A stretch of 64,000 nucleotides of DNA, taken from Pseudomonas sp. MIACH (GTDB lineage: Bacteria; Pseudomonadota; Gammaproteobacteria; Pseudomonadales; Pseudomonadaceae). Every line of letters starts with the position of its first letter. The stretch's first letter is position 1. This document shows positions 25,753 through 34,883 of the stretch, piece after piece. The position numbers and the translations under genes were made by a program. The notes under the pieces were generated by a model. It saw nothing but the letters and a program-made list of their open reading frames with translations, had not been told where the DNA came from and ran no database searches. The DNA lies in NCBI RefSeq assembly GCF_001269925.1, contig NZ_LHVO01000045.1, positions 1-64,000 on the forward strand. The letters are read 5' to 3'.

Positions 25753-27243
25753 ATGGTTGCCGCATTGCTTGATCGTCTCGGGGTAAACCCGGCGCTGTAC
25801 CAGGCGGGTAAACAACCCGTGCATTCGCCGATCGATGGCAGCGTTATCGGCAGTGTGCACTGGGAAGGTGCCGCCGAGGTGGAGCAACAGGTCAGTCGCG
25901 CCGAGCATGCATTCGATGCCTGGCGCAACGTGCCGGCACCGCGTCGCGGCGAGCTGGTGCGCCAGTTCGGCGATGTGCTGCGTGAATACAAGGCCGACCT
26001 GGGCGAGCTGGTGTCCTGGGAAGCCGGCAAGATCACCCAGGAAGGCCTGGGTGAGGTGCAGGAAATGATCGACATCTGCGACTTCGCCGTCGGCCTGTCT
26101 CGCCAGTTATACGGCTTGACCATCGCCTCCGAGCGTCCGGGCCACCATATGCGTGAAACCTGGCACCCGCTGGGCGTAGTCGGTGTGATCAGCGCCTTCA
26201 ACTTCCCGGTCGCGGTGTGGGCGTGGAACACCACCCTGGCGTTGGTGTGCGGCAACGCGGTGATCTGGAAACCCTCGGAAAAGACCCCGCTCACCGCCCT
26301 GGCGTGCCAGGCACTGTTCGAGCGTGTGCTGAAAAACTTCAAGGATGCCCCGCAATACCTCAGCCAAGTGGTCATCGGCGGCCGCGACGCCGGCGCTGCG
26401 CTGGTGGATGACCCTCGCGTGGCGCTGATCAGCGCCACCGGCAGCACCCGCATGGGCCGCGAAGTGGCGCCGAAAGTTGCCGCGCGGTTTGCCCGCAGCA
26501 TCCTCGAACTGGGCGGCAACAACGCGATGATCCTCGGCCCGAGCGCCGACCTGGACATGGCCGTACGCGCCATCCTGTTCAGTGCGGTCGGCACCGCCGG
26601 CCAGCGCTGCACCACCTTGCGTCGTCTGATTGCCCACGAGTCGGTCAAGGACGAAATCGTCACCCGCCTCAAGGCCGCCTATTCCAAAGTGCGCATCGGC
26701 CACCCGCTGGAAGGCAACCTGATCGGCCCGCTGATCGACAAGCACGGCTTCGACAACATGCAGGACGCTCTGGAGCAGGCCTTGAGCGAAGGCGGCAAGG
26801 TGTTCGGCGGCAAGCGCCAGCTGGAAGACACATTCCCCAACGCCTACTACGTGTCGCCGGCGATTGTGGAAATGCCTGAGCAGAGCGATGTGGTGTGCAC
26901 CGAAACTTTCGCACCGATTCTGTACGTGGTCGGCTACAAGGATTTTGCCGAAGCCCTGCGCCTGAACAACGCCGTGCCCCAAGGCCTGTCGTCGTGCATC
27001 TTCACCACTGACGTGCGTGAAGCCGAGCAGTTCATGTCGGCGGTGGGCAGTGACTGCGGGATCGCCAACGTCAACATCGGCCCGAGCGGCGCGGAGATTG
27101 GCGGCGCGTTTGGCGGAGAGAAAGAGACCGGTGGCGGTCGTGAGTCAGGTTCGGATGCATGGCGCGGGTACATGCGCCGCCAGACCAACACCGTGAACTA
27201 TTCGCTGGAGTTGCCGCTGGCCCAGGGCATCACCTTCGACTGA
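25753..27243 (+). CDS. amaB: L-piperidine-6-carboxylate (aminoadipate semialdehyde) dehydrogenase
   Basis: A 496-aa ALDH7-family aldehyde dehydrogenase that oxidises delta-1-piperideine-6-carboxylate / 2-aminoadipate 6-semialdehyde to 2-aminoadipate with NAD(P)+. Visible motifs: FNFPVAVWAWN, the cofactor site ISATGSTRMGREVAPKVA, ELGGNNAMI (the general-base Glu) and GTAGQRCTTLRR with the catalytic Cys. GGAG lies 7 nt before the ATG. Next to amaA, as in P. putida, it forms the lower part of the D-lysine/L-pipecolate pathway. Confidence 0.9.
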   Translation: MVAALLDRLGVNPALYQAGKQPVHSPIDGSVIGSVHWEGAAEVEQQVSRAEHAFDAWRNVPAPRRGELVRQFGDVLREYKADLGELVSWEAGKITQEGLGEVQEMIDICDFAVGLSRQLYGLTIASERPGHHMRETWHPLGVVGVISAFNFPVAVWAWNTTLALVCGNAVIWKPSEKTPLTALACQALFERVLKNFKDAPQYLSQVVIGGRDAGAALVDDPRVALISATGSTRMGREVAPKVAARFARSILELGGNNAMILGPSADLDMAVRAILFSAVGTAGQRCTTLRRLIAHESVKDEIVTRLKAAYSKVRIGHPLEGNLIGPLIDKHGFDNMQDALEQALSEGGKVFGGKRQLEDTFPNAYYVSPAIVEMPEQSDVVCTETFAPILYVVGYKDFAEALRLNNAVPQGLSSCIFTTDVREAEQFMSAVGSDCGIANVNIGPSGAEIGGAFGGEKETGGGRESGSDAWRGYMRRQTNTVNYSLELPLAQGITFD

Positions 27244-27245
27244 TT

Positions 27246-27347
27246 CTGTAGGAGCGAGCTTGCTCGCGAAGATCGTCAACGATCACGCGGGCATCCTGAA
27301 TGCCCGCGCCGCTCTCGCGTTTTTCGCGAGCAAGCTCGCTCCTACAG
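27246..27347. repeat. REP palindrome pair (GTAGGAGCGAGCTTGCTCGCGAA class)
   Basis: Facing units CTGTAGGAGCGAGCTTGCTC... and ...TTCGCGAGCAAGCTCGCTCC. Between them is an inner stem GCGGGCATCCTGAATGCCCGC. The element separates amaB from amaA. Confidence 0.85.
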
Positions 27348-27398
27348 TGATGGTGTTGAACAAGAAAAACGCTTGTTGGGTCTCACCGGAGTCTGGCA

Positions 27399-28682
27399 AT
27401 GGCACTTCGCGAAACATGTTTGTGGGAACACCTCACCCCTGGCCGGCCGGATCGTGCCGCGCTCAAGGGCGAGGTCAAGGTGGATGTGTGCGTGATCGGC
27501 GCCGGCATCACCGGTTTGTCGGCCGCCATTCACTTGTTGGAACAGGGTAAAAGCGTCGCCGTGCTGGAGGCTCATCGCACCGGCCATGGTGGTTCGGGGC
27601 GCAACGTCGGGCTGGTGAATGCCGGCCTTTGGATTCCCCCGGACGAGATCGAAGCCGGATTCGGCGAAGCGGTGGGCAGCCAGCTCAACCGCATGCTCGG
27701 CGCAGCACCGTCGCTGGTGTTCAGCCTGATCGACAAATACACCATCGATTGCCAATTGCGCCGCGAGGGCACCTTGCACATGGCGCATAACGCCCGTGGC
27801 GAAGCGGATTTGCGCAGTCGTGAGGAACAGTGGAAGCGCCGTGGCGCGCCGGTGGAATTGCTCACCGGCCAGGCCTGCGAGCAGGCCACCGGCACGAAGA
27901 AAATCGCCGCCGCCTTGCTGGACCGGCGTGCCGGCACCTTGAACCCGATGGCCTACACCAGCGGTCTGGCGAATGCCGCCGTGGGACTTGGCGGGCGGTT
28001 GTTCGACCATTCGCCGGTCACCCAACTGGAGCGCCAAGGCGCAAGCTGGTCGGTGCAGACCGCCAACGGTTCGGTGCAGGCGGCACAAGTGGTCATCGCC
28101 TCCAACGCCTACACCGAAGGTGAATGGACCGAGCTGCGGCGCAATTTTTTCCCCGGCTACTACTACCAGGTCGCCTCCGCGCCGCTGACCGACGCTGCCG
28201 CCGAGCAGATTCTGCCCGGCGGCCAAGGCTCATGGGATACGCGCCAGGTATTGAGCAGCATCCGCCGCGATGCCGACGGCCGCCTGTTGCTCGGCAGCCT
28301 GGGCAACGGCAACCAGAAACCGGCGTGGTTCCTCAAGGCCTGGGCTGATCGGGTGCAGCAACATTACTTCCCGTACCTCAAATCGGTGCAATGGGAGTTC
28401 ACCTGGACCGGCTGCATCGCCTTTACCCCCGATCACCTGATGCGCCTGTTCGAACCGGCTCCGGGCCTGGTAGCGGTAACGGGTTATAACGGGCGCGGCG
28501 TGACCACCGGCAGCGTGGTCGGCAAGGCGTTTGCCGACTACTTGTGTCACCAGAATCCCCAGGCCTTGCCGATTCCGTTTACCCCCATGCAACCGCTGGC
28601 CGCAGTTGGGCTGCGCAGTTGCCTGTACGAAGCCGGATTTTCGCTGTATCACGCCGGCCAATGCCTGAGGATCGTGATCTGA
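27399..28682 (+). CDS. amaA: L-pipecolate oxidase (FAD-dependent oxidoreductase)
   Basis: A 427-aa DAO-type flavoprotein. The FAD-binding Rossmann motif VIGAGITGLSAAIHLLEQG lies near residues 31-49, followed by GGSGRNVGLVNAG. The C-terminal TGYNGRGVTTGSVVGKAFA is the conserved flavin-contact end. The family oxidises L-pipecolate to piperideine-6-carboxylate and passes electrons to the respiratory chain. The adjacent amaB supplies the next step. The name rests on the pairing with amaB; related amino-acid oxidases look similar. Confidence 0.82.
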   Translation: MALRETCLWEHLTPGRPDRAALKGEVKVDVCVIGAGITGLSAAIHLLEQGKSVAVLEAHRTGHGGSGRNVGLVNAGLWIPPDEIEAGFGEAVGSQLNRMLGAAPSLVFSLIDKYTIDCQLRREGTLHMAHNARGEADLRSREEQWKRRGAPVELLTGQACEQATGTKKIAAALLDRRAGTLNPMAYTSGLANAAVGLGGRLFDHSPVTQLERQGASWSVQTANGSVQAAQVVIASNAYTEGEWTELRRNFFPGYYYQVASAPLTDAAAEQILPGGQGSWDTRQVLSSIRRDADGRLLLGSLGNGNQKPAWFLKAWADRVQQHYFPYLKSVQWEFTWTGCIAFTPDHLMRLFEPAPGLVAVTGYNGRGVTTGSVVGKAFADYLCHQNPQALPIPFTPMQPLAAVGLRSCLYEAGFSLYHAGQCLRIVI

Positions 28683-29056
28683 TCAGCGAAATACCGCTCA
28701 GAAGCCTGCATTTTCTTAGCAGGCTACTAATCTGTATTGGTGCAGGTCGTAGCAGTCGCGCACTGTAAATGTGCAGTTCCGTTACGCAGTCTGTTACAGC
28801 TGTAGGAACTGTCGTTTATTGCTTTGGTTGCAGGTGCGACCCGTCAGGGTTGTACTTTTTCGGTCCATGGGTTGCACCTATTGATGCTAGAGGGTTGCAC
28901 GTCCTGGCGAGCGGAGCCGAAACGCCTGCAATAACAATGACACCGTGTCTTTTTGAAGAATAAAAAACTAATGGCACGCGCCTTGCTCTGGGCTTTCAGT
29001 GAAAAGTTTGAACGCAAGTTGTCGTGCCAAAAATCAAAAATATCGGAGCACCACTC
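28683..29056. other. long intergenic region upstream of braC
   Basis: A 374-nt region between amaA and the branched-chain amino-acid binding protein. A stem AGCCTGC/GCAGGCT lies at 28703-28725. I see no convincing coding frame. The length suggests a regulated leader for the transporter operon; a short frame from 28953 (MKNKKLMARALLWAF) overlaps the next start and is not trusted. Confidence 0.5.
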
Positions 29057-30193
29057 ATGTCCCAGACGTTTTACAAGAAAGGTTTTCTGGCCCTCGCCGT
29101 TGCAGCGGCGCTGGGTGTTTCTACGTTTGTTCAAGCTGATGTGAAGATTGGCGTTGCGGGGCCGATGACTGGCGCCAATGCCTCGTTCGGTGAGCAGTAC
29201 ATGAAGGGTGCACAGGCGGCAGCCGAAGTGATCAACAAGGCCGGCGGCATCAACGGCGAGAAGGTTGTGCTGGTGGCAGGCGACGATGCCTGTGAGCCGA
29301 AACAGGCCGTGGCCGTGGCCAACCGCCTGGCGGACCAGGACAAAGTGATCGGCGTGGTCGGGCACTTCTGCTCGTCTAACACCATCCCGGCCTCCGAGGT
29401 TTACGACGAAGCGGGCATCATTGCGATCACCCCAGGCTCGACCAACCCACAAGTGACCGAGCGCGGCCTGGGCGCCATGTTCCGCATGTGCGGGCGTGAC
29501 GACCAGCAGGGTATCGTCGCCGGCGACTACATCGTCGACGTGCTCAAGGGCAAGAAAGTCGCGGTCATCAACGACAAGGACACCTACGGCAAAGGCCTGG
29601 CCGACGCCACTGCTGCCCAGTTGACCAAGCGCGGCGTCAAGCCGGTGCTTGAAGAAGGCCTGACGCGTGGCGAGAAAGACTTCAGCGCCCTCGTCACCAA
29701 AATCCGCTCCCTGGGCGCCGACGTCGTGTACTTCGGCGGCCTGCACCCGGAAGCCGGTCCTTTGGTTCGCCAGATTCGTGAAGCGGGCCTCAAAGACGTC
29801 AAGTTCATGTCCGATGACGGCGTAGTGACCGATGAACTGGTGGCCACCGCTGGCGGCGCGCAATACGTCGATGGCGTCTACATGACCTTTGGTGCCGACC
29901 CGCGCCTGCTGCCTGACAGCAAGGCCGTGGTGGAAGAGTTCCGCAAGGCCGGCTACGAGCCAGAAGGCTACACCCTGTACGCCTACGCCTCACTGCAGGC
30001 CCTGGCCGCCGGTTTCAACGGCGCCAAGTCCAACAAGGGCGAAGACGCGGCCAAATGGCTGAAAGCGCACCCGGTCAAAACCGTGATGGGCGAGAAGACC
30101 TGGGACGCGAAGGGCGACCTGAAAGTCTCCGACTACGTGGTTTACCAGTGGGATAAAGACGGCAAATACCACCAGTTGGAAAAGCAGAAGTAA
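29057..30193 (+). CDS. braC: Branched-chain amino-acid ABC transporter, periplasmic binding protein
   Basis: A 378-aa BraC/LivJ-type binding protein. The signal peptide is residues 1-26 (MSQTFYKKGFLALAVAAALG ... VQA) with cleavage before DVKIGVAGPMTG. The Leu/Ile/Val-binding fold signatures GANASFGEQYMKGAQAA and DDACEPKQAVAVANRL are visible. I chose ATG 29057 with CGGAG upstream; an in-frame ATG 33 nt earlier would disrupt the signal peptide. It is the first gene of braCDEFG and delivers Leu/Ile/Val, possibly Ala and Thr, to the membrane complex. Confidence 0.94.
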   Translation: MSQTFYKKGFLALAVAAALGVSTFVQADVKIGVAGPMTGANASFGEQYMKGAQAAAEVINKAGGINGEKVVLVAGDDACEPKQAVAVANRLADQDKVIGVVGHFCSSNTIPASEVYDEAGIIAITPGSTNPQVTERGLGAMFRMCGRDDQQGIVAGDYIVDVLKGKKVAVINDKDTYGKGLADATAAQLTKRGVKPVLEEGLTRGEKDFSALVTKIRSLGADVVYFGGLHPEAGPLVRQIREAGLKDVKFMSDDGVVTDELVATAGGAQYVDGVYMTFGADPRLLPDSKAVVEEFRKAGYEPEGYTLYAYASLQALAAGFNGAKSNKGEDAAKWLKAHPVKTVMGEKTWDAKGDLKVSDYVVYQWDKDGKYHQLEKQK

Positions 30194-30195
30194 TC

Positions 30196-30287
30196 CATGT
30201 GGGAGGGGGCTTGCCCCCGATAGCGGTGTGTCAGTCAACAGTTGTTCAGCTGACCCACCGCATCGGGGGCAAGCCCCCTCCCACATT
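30196..30287. repeat. REP palindrome pair (GGGGGCTTGCCCCCGATAG class)
   Basis: CATGTGGGAGGGGGCTTGCC... facing ...CATCGGGGGCAAGCCCCCTC in the gap between braC and braD. A REP here is commonly associated with higher stability of the upstream, abundant binding-protein message. Confidence 0.85.
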
Positions 30288-30377
30288 GGGCCCCGTGTTG
30301 TTATCGAGATCTGTCTTTTCCTCCAGAAGCGCCGCACACCCACCGGTGTGCAGGTGCTCACCGCGTGAGATTGCGTT

Positions 30378-31292
30378 ATGGATGGTATTTTCCTGCAGCA
30401 ACTGGTCAACGGCCTGACCCTCGGGTCGGTCTATGGCCTGATCGCCATCGGCTACACAATGGTCTATGGCATCATTGGCATGATCAACTTCGCCCACGGC
30501 GAGGTTTATATGATTTCCGCTTACCTCGCGGCGATCAGTCTGGCACTGCTGGCTTACTTCGGCATCGAATCCTTCCCGCTGCTCATTCTCGGCACCCTGA
30601 TCTTCACCGTGGTCGTCACTGGCGTGTACGGTTGGGTCATTGAACGGGTCGCCTACAAACCGCTGCGCAACTCCACCCGACTGGCTCCGCTGATCAGCGC
30701 CATCGGCATCTCCCTGATCCTGCAGAACTACGCGCAGATCGCCCAGGGCGCCAAGCAACAAGGTATTCCAACCCTGCTGGCCGGGGCCTGGCGTGTCGAT
30801 ATCGGCACAGGCTTCGTGCAGCTTACGTACACCAAAGTGTTCATCCTGGTCGCGGCATTCGCCGGCATGGCCTTGCTGACCTACATCATCAAGTACACCA
30901 AGCTCGGCCGCATGTGCCGCGCCACCCAGCAAGACCGCAAGATGGCCTCGATCCTGGGGATCAACACCGACCGCGTGATCTCCTACGTGTTTGTCATCGG
31001 TGCCGCCATGGCGGCCCTGGCCGGCGTGCTGATCACCCTCAACTACGGCACGTTCGACTTCTACGCCGGCTTCATCATCGGCATCAAGGCGTTTACCGCA
31101 GCGGTACTCGGCGGCATCGGTTCCCTGCCTGGGGCGATGCTGGGCGGGATCATCCTCGGTATCTCCGAGTCATTGTTCTCGGGGTTGATCAACTCTGACT
31201 ACAAAGACGTGTTCAGTTTCTCCCTGCTGGTGGTGATTCTGATTTTCCGTCCCCAGGGCCTGCTTGGTCGCCCACTCGTGGCGAAGGTGTAA
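30378..31292 (+). CDS. braD: Branched-chain amino-acid ABC transporter permease (LivH/BraD)
   Basis: A 304-aa inner-membrane permease with about 8 membrane segments. The family segments LTLGSVYGLIAIGYTMVYG (residues 13-31) and INFAHGEVYMISAYLA are seen. It pairs with BraE to form the channel. The gene is 2 nt from braE. Confidence 0.95.
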   Translation: MDGIFLQQLVNGLTLGSVYGLIAIGYTMVYGIIGMINFAHGEVYMISAYLAAISLALLAYFGIESFPLLILGTLIFTVVVTGVYGWVIERVAYKPLRNSTRLAPLISAIGISLILQNYAQIAQGAKQQGIPTLLAGAWRVDIGTGFVQLTYTKVFILVAAFAGMALLTYIIKYTKLGRMCRATQQDRKMASILGINTDRVISYVFVIGAAMAALAGVLITLNYGTFDFYAGFIIGIKAFTAAVLGGIGSLPGAMLGGIILGISESLFSGLINSDYKDVFSFSLLVVILIFRPQGLLGRPLVAKV

Positions 31293-31294
31293 AC

Positions 31295-32572
31295 ATGTCT
31301 GCTGCCAAACCCATCGATATCAAGAAAAGTGTGGTCGATACGGTCCTCGCCGGCCTTATTTCGCTGATCGTGTTCGGTCCGATCGTCGGCGTGGTCCTCG
31401 ACGGCTACAGCTTCAACCTGGAACCTGCGCGCGTGGCCACCCTGGTCGCCATCGTGATGGCCGGGCGCTTTGCCCTCAGCCTGTTCCTGCAAACCCCCAA
31501 GGGCCTGAAGATTCTGCAAGGCTTCGAAAGCAGCGGTTCCGGCGTGCATGTGCTGCCGCCGGACTACAAGTCGCGGCTGCGTTGGATCATTCCGGCGCTT
31601 ATCGTGATCGCCATCGTGTTCCCGATCTTCGCCAACAAGTACCTGCTGACCGTGGTGATCCTCGGGCTGATCTACGTGTTGCTGGGCCTGGGCCTGAACA
31701 TCGTGGTCGGCCTGGCGGGGCTGCTCGACTTGGGGTACGTGGCGTTCTACGCCATCGGTGCCTACGGCCTGGCGCTGGGTTATCAATACCTCGGCCTGGG
31801 CTTCTGGAGCGTGCTGCCGCTGGCGGCCATCGCGGCGGCGCTGGCGGGATGCATACTCGGCTTCCCGGTGTTGCGAATGCACGGTGACTACCTCGCCATC
31901 GTGACCCTGGGCTTCGGTGAAATCATTCGCCTGGTACTCAACAACTGGCTGTCGTTCACCGGCGGCCCCAACGGTATGCCGGTGCCTTCGCCGACCTTCC
32001 TGGGCCTGGAGTTCGGGCGCAAGGCAAAGGAGGGCGGGATTCCGTTCCACGAGTTCTTCGGCATCGATTACAACCCCAACATCAAGTTCATGTTCATCTA
32101 CATCGTGCTGTTCCTGGTGGTGCTGGCCGTGCTGTACATCAAGCACCGCCTGACCCGCATGCCAGTCGGCCGCGCCTGGGAAGCCTTGCGCGAAGATGAG
32201 ATCGCCTGCCGCTCCATGGGCCTGAACCATGTGCTGGTCAAGCTCTCGGCCTTCACCATCGGCGCGTCCACGGCCGGTTTGGCCGGGGTGTTCTTTGCCA
32301 GTTACCAGGGCTTCGTCAACCCGTCGTCGTTCACCTTCTTCGAGTCGGCGCTGATCCTGGCCATCGTGGTGTTGGGCGGCATGGGCTCGACGGTCGGCGT
32401 GGTGATCGCGGCGTTCGTCTTGACCGTCGCGCCTGAACTGTTGCGCAGCTTCAGCGAATACCGCGTGCTGCTGTTTGGCGTGTTGATGGTGGTGATGATG
32501 ATCTGGCGACCGCGCGGCCTGATTCGGATCAGCCGTACCGGTGTGACGCCACGCAAGGGGGTAGCGCCATGA
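31295..32572 (+). CDS. braE: Branched-chain amino-acid ABC transporter permease (LivM/BraE)
   Basis: A 425-aa LivM-type permease. The N-terminal region before residue about 110 carries two extra membrane segments and a loop; the core then includes LGLGLNIVVGLAGLLDLG and MHGDYLAIVTLGFGEIIRLV. The C-terminal GGMGSTVGVVIAAF and GVLMVVMMIWRPRGL are typical. The stop overlaps braF by 4 nt. Confidence 0.95.
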   Translation: MSAAKPIDIKKSVVDTVLAGLISLIVFGPIVGVVLDGYSFNLEPARVATLVAIVMAGRFALSLFLQTPKGLKILQGFESSGSGVHVLPPDYKSRLRWIIPALIVIAIVFPIFANKYLLTVVILGLIYVLLGLGLNIVVGLAGLLDLGYVAFYAIGAYGLALGYQYLGLGFWSVLPLAAIAAALAGCILGFPVLRMHGDYLAIVTLGFGEIIRLVLNNWLSFTGGPNGMPVPSPTFLGLEFGRKAKEGGIPFHEFFGIDYNPNIKFMFIYIVLFLVVLAVLYIKHRLTRMPVGRAWEALREDEIACRSMGLNHVLVKLSAFTIGASTAGLAGVFFASYQGFVNPSSFTFFESALILAIVVLGGMGSTVGVVIAAFVLTVAPELLRSFSEYRVLLFGVLMVVMMIWRPRGLIRISRTGVTPRKGVAP

Positions 32573-33444
32573 GCAAGGAAGTCGTCCTTTCCGTGGAACA
32601 CCTGATGATGCACTTCGGTGGCATCAAGGCCTTGAGCGATGTGAGCCTCAAGGTCGAACGCAACTCGATCTTCGCCCTGATCGGCCCCAACGGCGCGGGC
32701 AAGACCACCGTGTTCAACTGCCTCACCGGCTTCTACAAAGCCAGCGGCGGCAAGATCGAACTGAACATTCGCGGCAAGCAGACCAACGTGATCCAACTGC
32801 TCGGCGAGCGTTTCAAAGCGGTCGACTTCGTGTCGCCGAAAAGCTTCTTCAGTCGCGTCTACTACAAGATGTTCGGCGGCACCCACCTGGTTAACCGCGC
32901 CGGCCTGGCGCGGACTTTCCAGAACATTCGCCTGTTCAAGGAAATGTCGGTGCTGGAAAACCTGCTGGTGGCCCAGCACATGTGGGTCAACCGCAACATG
33001 CTGGCGGGCATCCTCAACACCAAGGGCTACCGCAAGGCCGAAAGCGATGCCCTCGACCACGCGTTCTACTGGCTCGAAGTGGTGGACCTGGTGGACTGCG
33101 CCAACCGCCTGGCCGGTGAGCTTTCCTACGGCCAACAGCGCCGCCTGGAAATCGCCCGCGCCATGTGCACCCGGCCGCAGATCATCTGCCTGGACGAGCC
33201 CGCAGCGGGCCTCAACCCCCAGGAAACCGAAGCCCTCAGCGCGATGATTCGCCTGTTGCGCGACGAACACGACCTGACGGTGGTGCTGATCGAACACGAC
33301 ATGGGCATGGTGATGAGTATTTCCGACCACATTGTGGTGCTGGACCACGGCAACGTGATCGCCGAAGGCGGGCCGGAAGCGATCCGCAACGACCCGAAAG
33401 TGATTGCCGCCTACCTGGGCGCAGACGAAGAGGAGCTGGTATGA
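32569..33444 (+). CDS. braF: Branched-chain amino-acid ABC transporter ATPase (LivG/BraF)
   Basis: A 291-aa ABC ATPase with Walker A GPNGAGKTT (about residue 40), signature LSYGQQRRLEIARAM, Walker B IICLDEPAAGLN and switch His in VVLIEHDMGMV. It carries the extended insert typical of BraF/LivG (about 60-100). It overlaps braE and braG by 4 nt each. Confidence 0.96.
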   Translation: MSKEVVLSVEHLMMHFGGIKALSDVSLKVERNSIFALIGPNGAGKTTVFNCLTGFYKASGGKIELNIRGKQTNVIQLLGERFKAVDFVSPKSFFSRVYYKMFGGTHLVNRAGLARTFQNIRLFKEMSVLENLLVAQHMWVNRNMLAGILNTKGYRKAESDALDHAFYWLEVVDLVDCANRLAGELSYGQQRRLEIARAMCTRPQIICLDEPAAGLNPQETEALSAMIRLLRDEHDLTVVLIEHDMGMVMSISDHIVVLDHGNVIAEGGPEAIRNDPKVIAAYLGADEEELV

Positions 33445-34157
33445 GTGCACCTATCCTCGAAATGAAGGACCTGGACGTGTTCTACGGCCCGATCCAGGCC
33501 CTGAAAAAAGTCTCGCTGCACATCAACGAAGGCGAAACCGTGAGCCTGATCGGCTCCAACGGCGCGGGTAAATCCACGCTGCTGATGTCGATCTTCGGCC
33601 AGCCACGGGCTGAGTCGGGACAGATCATCTACAACGGCGTCGACATTACCCACAAGTCGTCCCACTACATCGCCTCCAACGGCATTGCGCAGTCGCCGGA
33701 AGGGCGGCGGGTGTTCCCCGACATGACTGTCGAGGAAAACCTGCTGATGGGCACTATCCCGATTGGTGACAAGTTCGCCCAGGAAGATATGCAACGCATG
33801 TTCGAGCTGTTCCCACGGCTCAAGGAACGACGTAACCAGCGCGCCATGACCATGTCCGGTGGCGAACAGCAAATGCTCGCCATCGCCCGCGCGCTGATGA
33901 GCCGGCCCAAACTGTTGCTGTTGGACGAGCCGAGCCTGGGCCTGGCGCCGATTGTGGTGAAGCAGATCTTTTCCACCCTGCGCGAGCTGGCCTCCACCGG
34001 GATGACTATCTTCCTGGTCGAGCAGAACGCCAACCACGCGCTGCGCTTGTCTGACCGGGCGTATGTGATGGTCAACGGCGAGATTCGCCTGACGGGTACC
34101 GGCAAGGAGTTGCTGGTGAACGAGGAAGTGCGCAACGCCTACCTCGGGGGCCACTGA
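33441..34157 (+). CDS. braG: Branched-chain amino-acid ABC transporter ATPase (LivF/BraG)
   Basis: A 238-aa ABC ATPase with Walker A GSNGAGKSTLL, signature MSGGEQQMLAIARAL, Walker B LLLLDEPSLGLAP and VEQNANHAL. ATG 33441 (MSAPILEMKDLDVFYGP) overlaps the braF stop; the frame is open further upstream but only as a shadow of braF. It completes the transporter operon. Confidence 0.96.
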   Translation: MSAPILEMKDLDVFYGPIQALKKVSLHINEGETVSLIGSNGAGKSTLLMSIFGQPRAESGQIIYNGVDITHKSSHYIASNGIAQSPEGRRVFPDMTVEENLLMGTIPIGDKFAQEDMQRMFELFPRLKERRNQRAMTMSGGEQQMLAIARALMSRPKLLLLDEPSLGLAPIVVKQIFSTLRELASTGMTIFLVEQNANHALRLSDRAYVMVNGEIRLTGTGKELLVNEEVRNAYLGGH

Positions 34158-34180
34158 TCTAAATAACGACGCAGTACTCC

Positions 34181-34207
34181 TGTGGGAGGGGCAAACCCCC
34201 TCCCACA
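34181..34207. repeat. short REP-like hairpin after braG
   Basis: TGTGGGAGGGG-CAAAC-CCCCTCCCACA, 23 nt after the braG stop. It is a compact REP form with little loop and may act as the operon end. Confidence 0.75.
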
Positions 34208-34502
34208 TTTGTTTTGTGGCGCCTGCAAGGGGCGATCCCAAATTGTGGAAAACAAATCCAGCCACCCTCCAAAGCGCGACATATAGCCGCCGCAAATCCC
34301 TGTTTTGTCACAGTTTTGACTTGTCCCCATCCACTGTGGAACCGGCTGTGGGTAACGTGGGAGTAGCTGGCTGAACGCCTTTAAAACCGTGGCTTGCAGC
34401 GGCGTGGTTGTTTTTTGATCAGCGGCTTTTTCGCGACCGATCAGGAGGTTTGTCAACCTGTTTAAAGACACAGGTATATGAACGAATTATGTCCTTCCAG
34501 CC

Positions 34503-34511
34503 TGTGGATAA
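34503..34511. promoter_or_regulatory. DnaA-box-like nonamer
   Basis: Exact TGTGGATAA (complement TTATCCACA), the strong DnaA-box sequence. A second exact copy is 200 nt downstream. Function as a DnaA-binding or titration site is inferred only. Confidence 0.4.
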
Positions 34512-34711
34512 GTCTGTGATTAAACTCTGGAAAGACGGCCGCAGAGGCCGGAATGACTGGCCTGGAGCCATCGTTCGTTTTCCCCCGCTGCTCCTAGGCC
34601 TACATACGCCTGTGTCCAGGTCAAGCAAAAAACTTTCTAAAACTGCCTGAAAGCCTTGTACACAGCGGCCTGAAGCGTTTTGCACTTGCCCCCAAAGACT
34701 GTGGGCGCAGC

Positions 34712-34720
34712 TGTGGATAA
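34712..34720. promoter_or_regulatory. DnaA-box-like nonamer
   Basis: Exact TGTGGATAA in the context GCAGCTGTGGATAACCTG, about 165 nt upstream of the SDR gene. Confidence 0.4.
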
Positions 34721-34883
34721 CCTGCGCGCATATGCCTGCAAGCCACGGTTTATAAGGCTTTGCTCGATATGGTTAAAAAGTGATCAGGTGTGCGCGACGT
34801 TATGTGCATAGCGGTTGCCGCAACCGCGGCGTACGGGCATTCTGCTGGCTGATTTTTTTCCCGATGCCCGCAAGGAGAACACC

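Larger units (their letters stand above)
34158..34883. other. 726-nt gene-free region with REP and DnaA-box-like sequences
   Basis: It holds a REP hairpin (34181-34207) and two exact TGTGGATAA nonamers (34503-34511, 34712-34720), plus near matches TGTGGGTAA (34347) and TGTGGAAAA (34244). Short frames (for example 34408-34650) have poor codon use and no RBS. No RNA gene is recognised. The end (about 34740-34880) probably carries the promoter of the SDR gene. Confidence 0.6.

Noticed and set aside
25599..26672. Extension of the LysR frame to a 654-codon protein
   Set aside because: The extra residues are antisense to amaB; the LysR family starts at the GTG at 25598.
34408..34650. Possible small protein in the gene-free region before the SDR gene
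   Set aside because: No RBS, unusual composition, and it crosses a DnaA-box-like site; not supported.
34158..34883. Replication origin
   Set aside because: No AT-rich unwinding region and no dnaA, dnaN, rpmH or gidA neighbours; DnaA-like nonamers alone are not enough.
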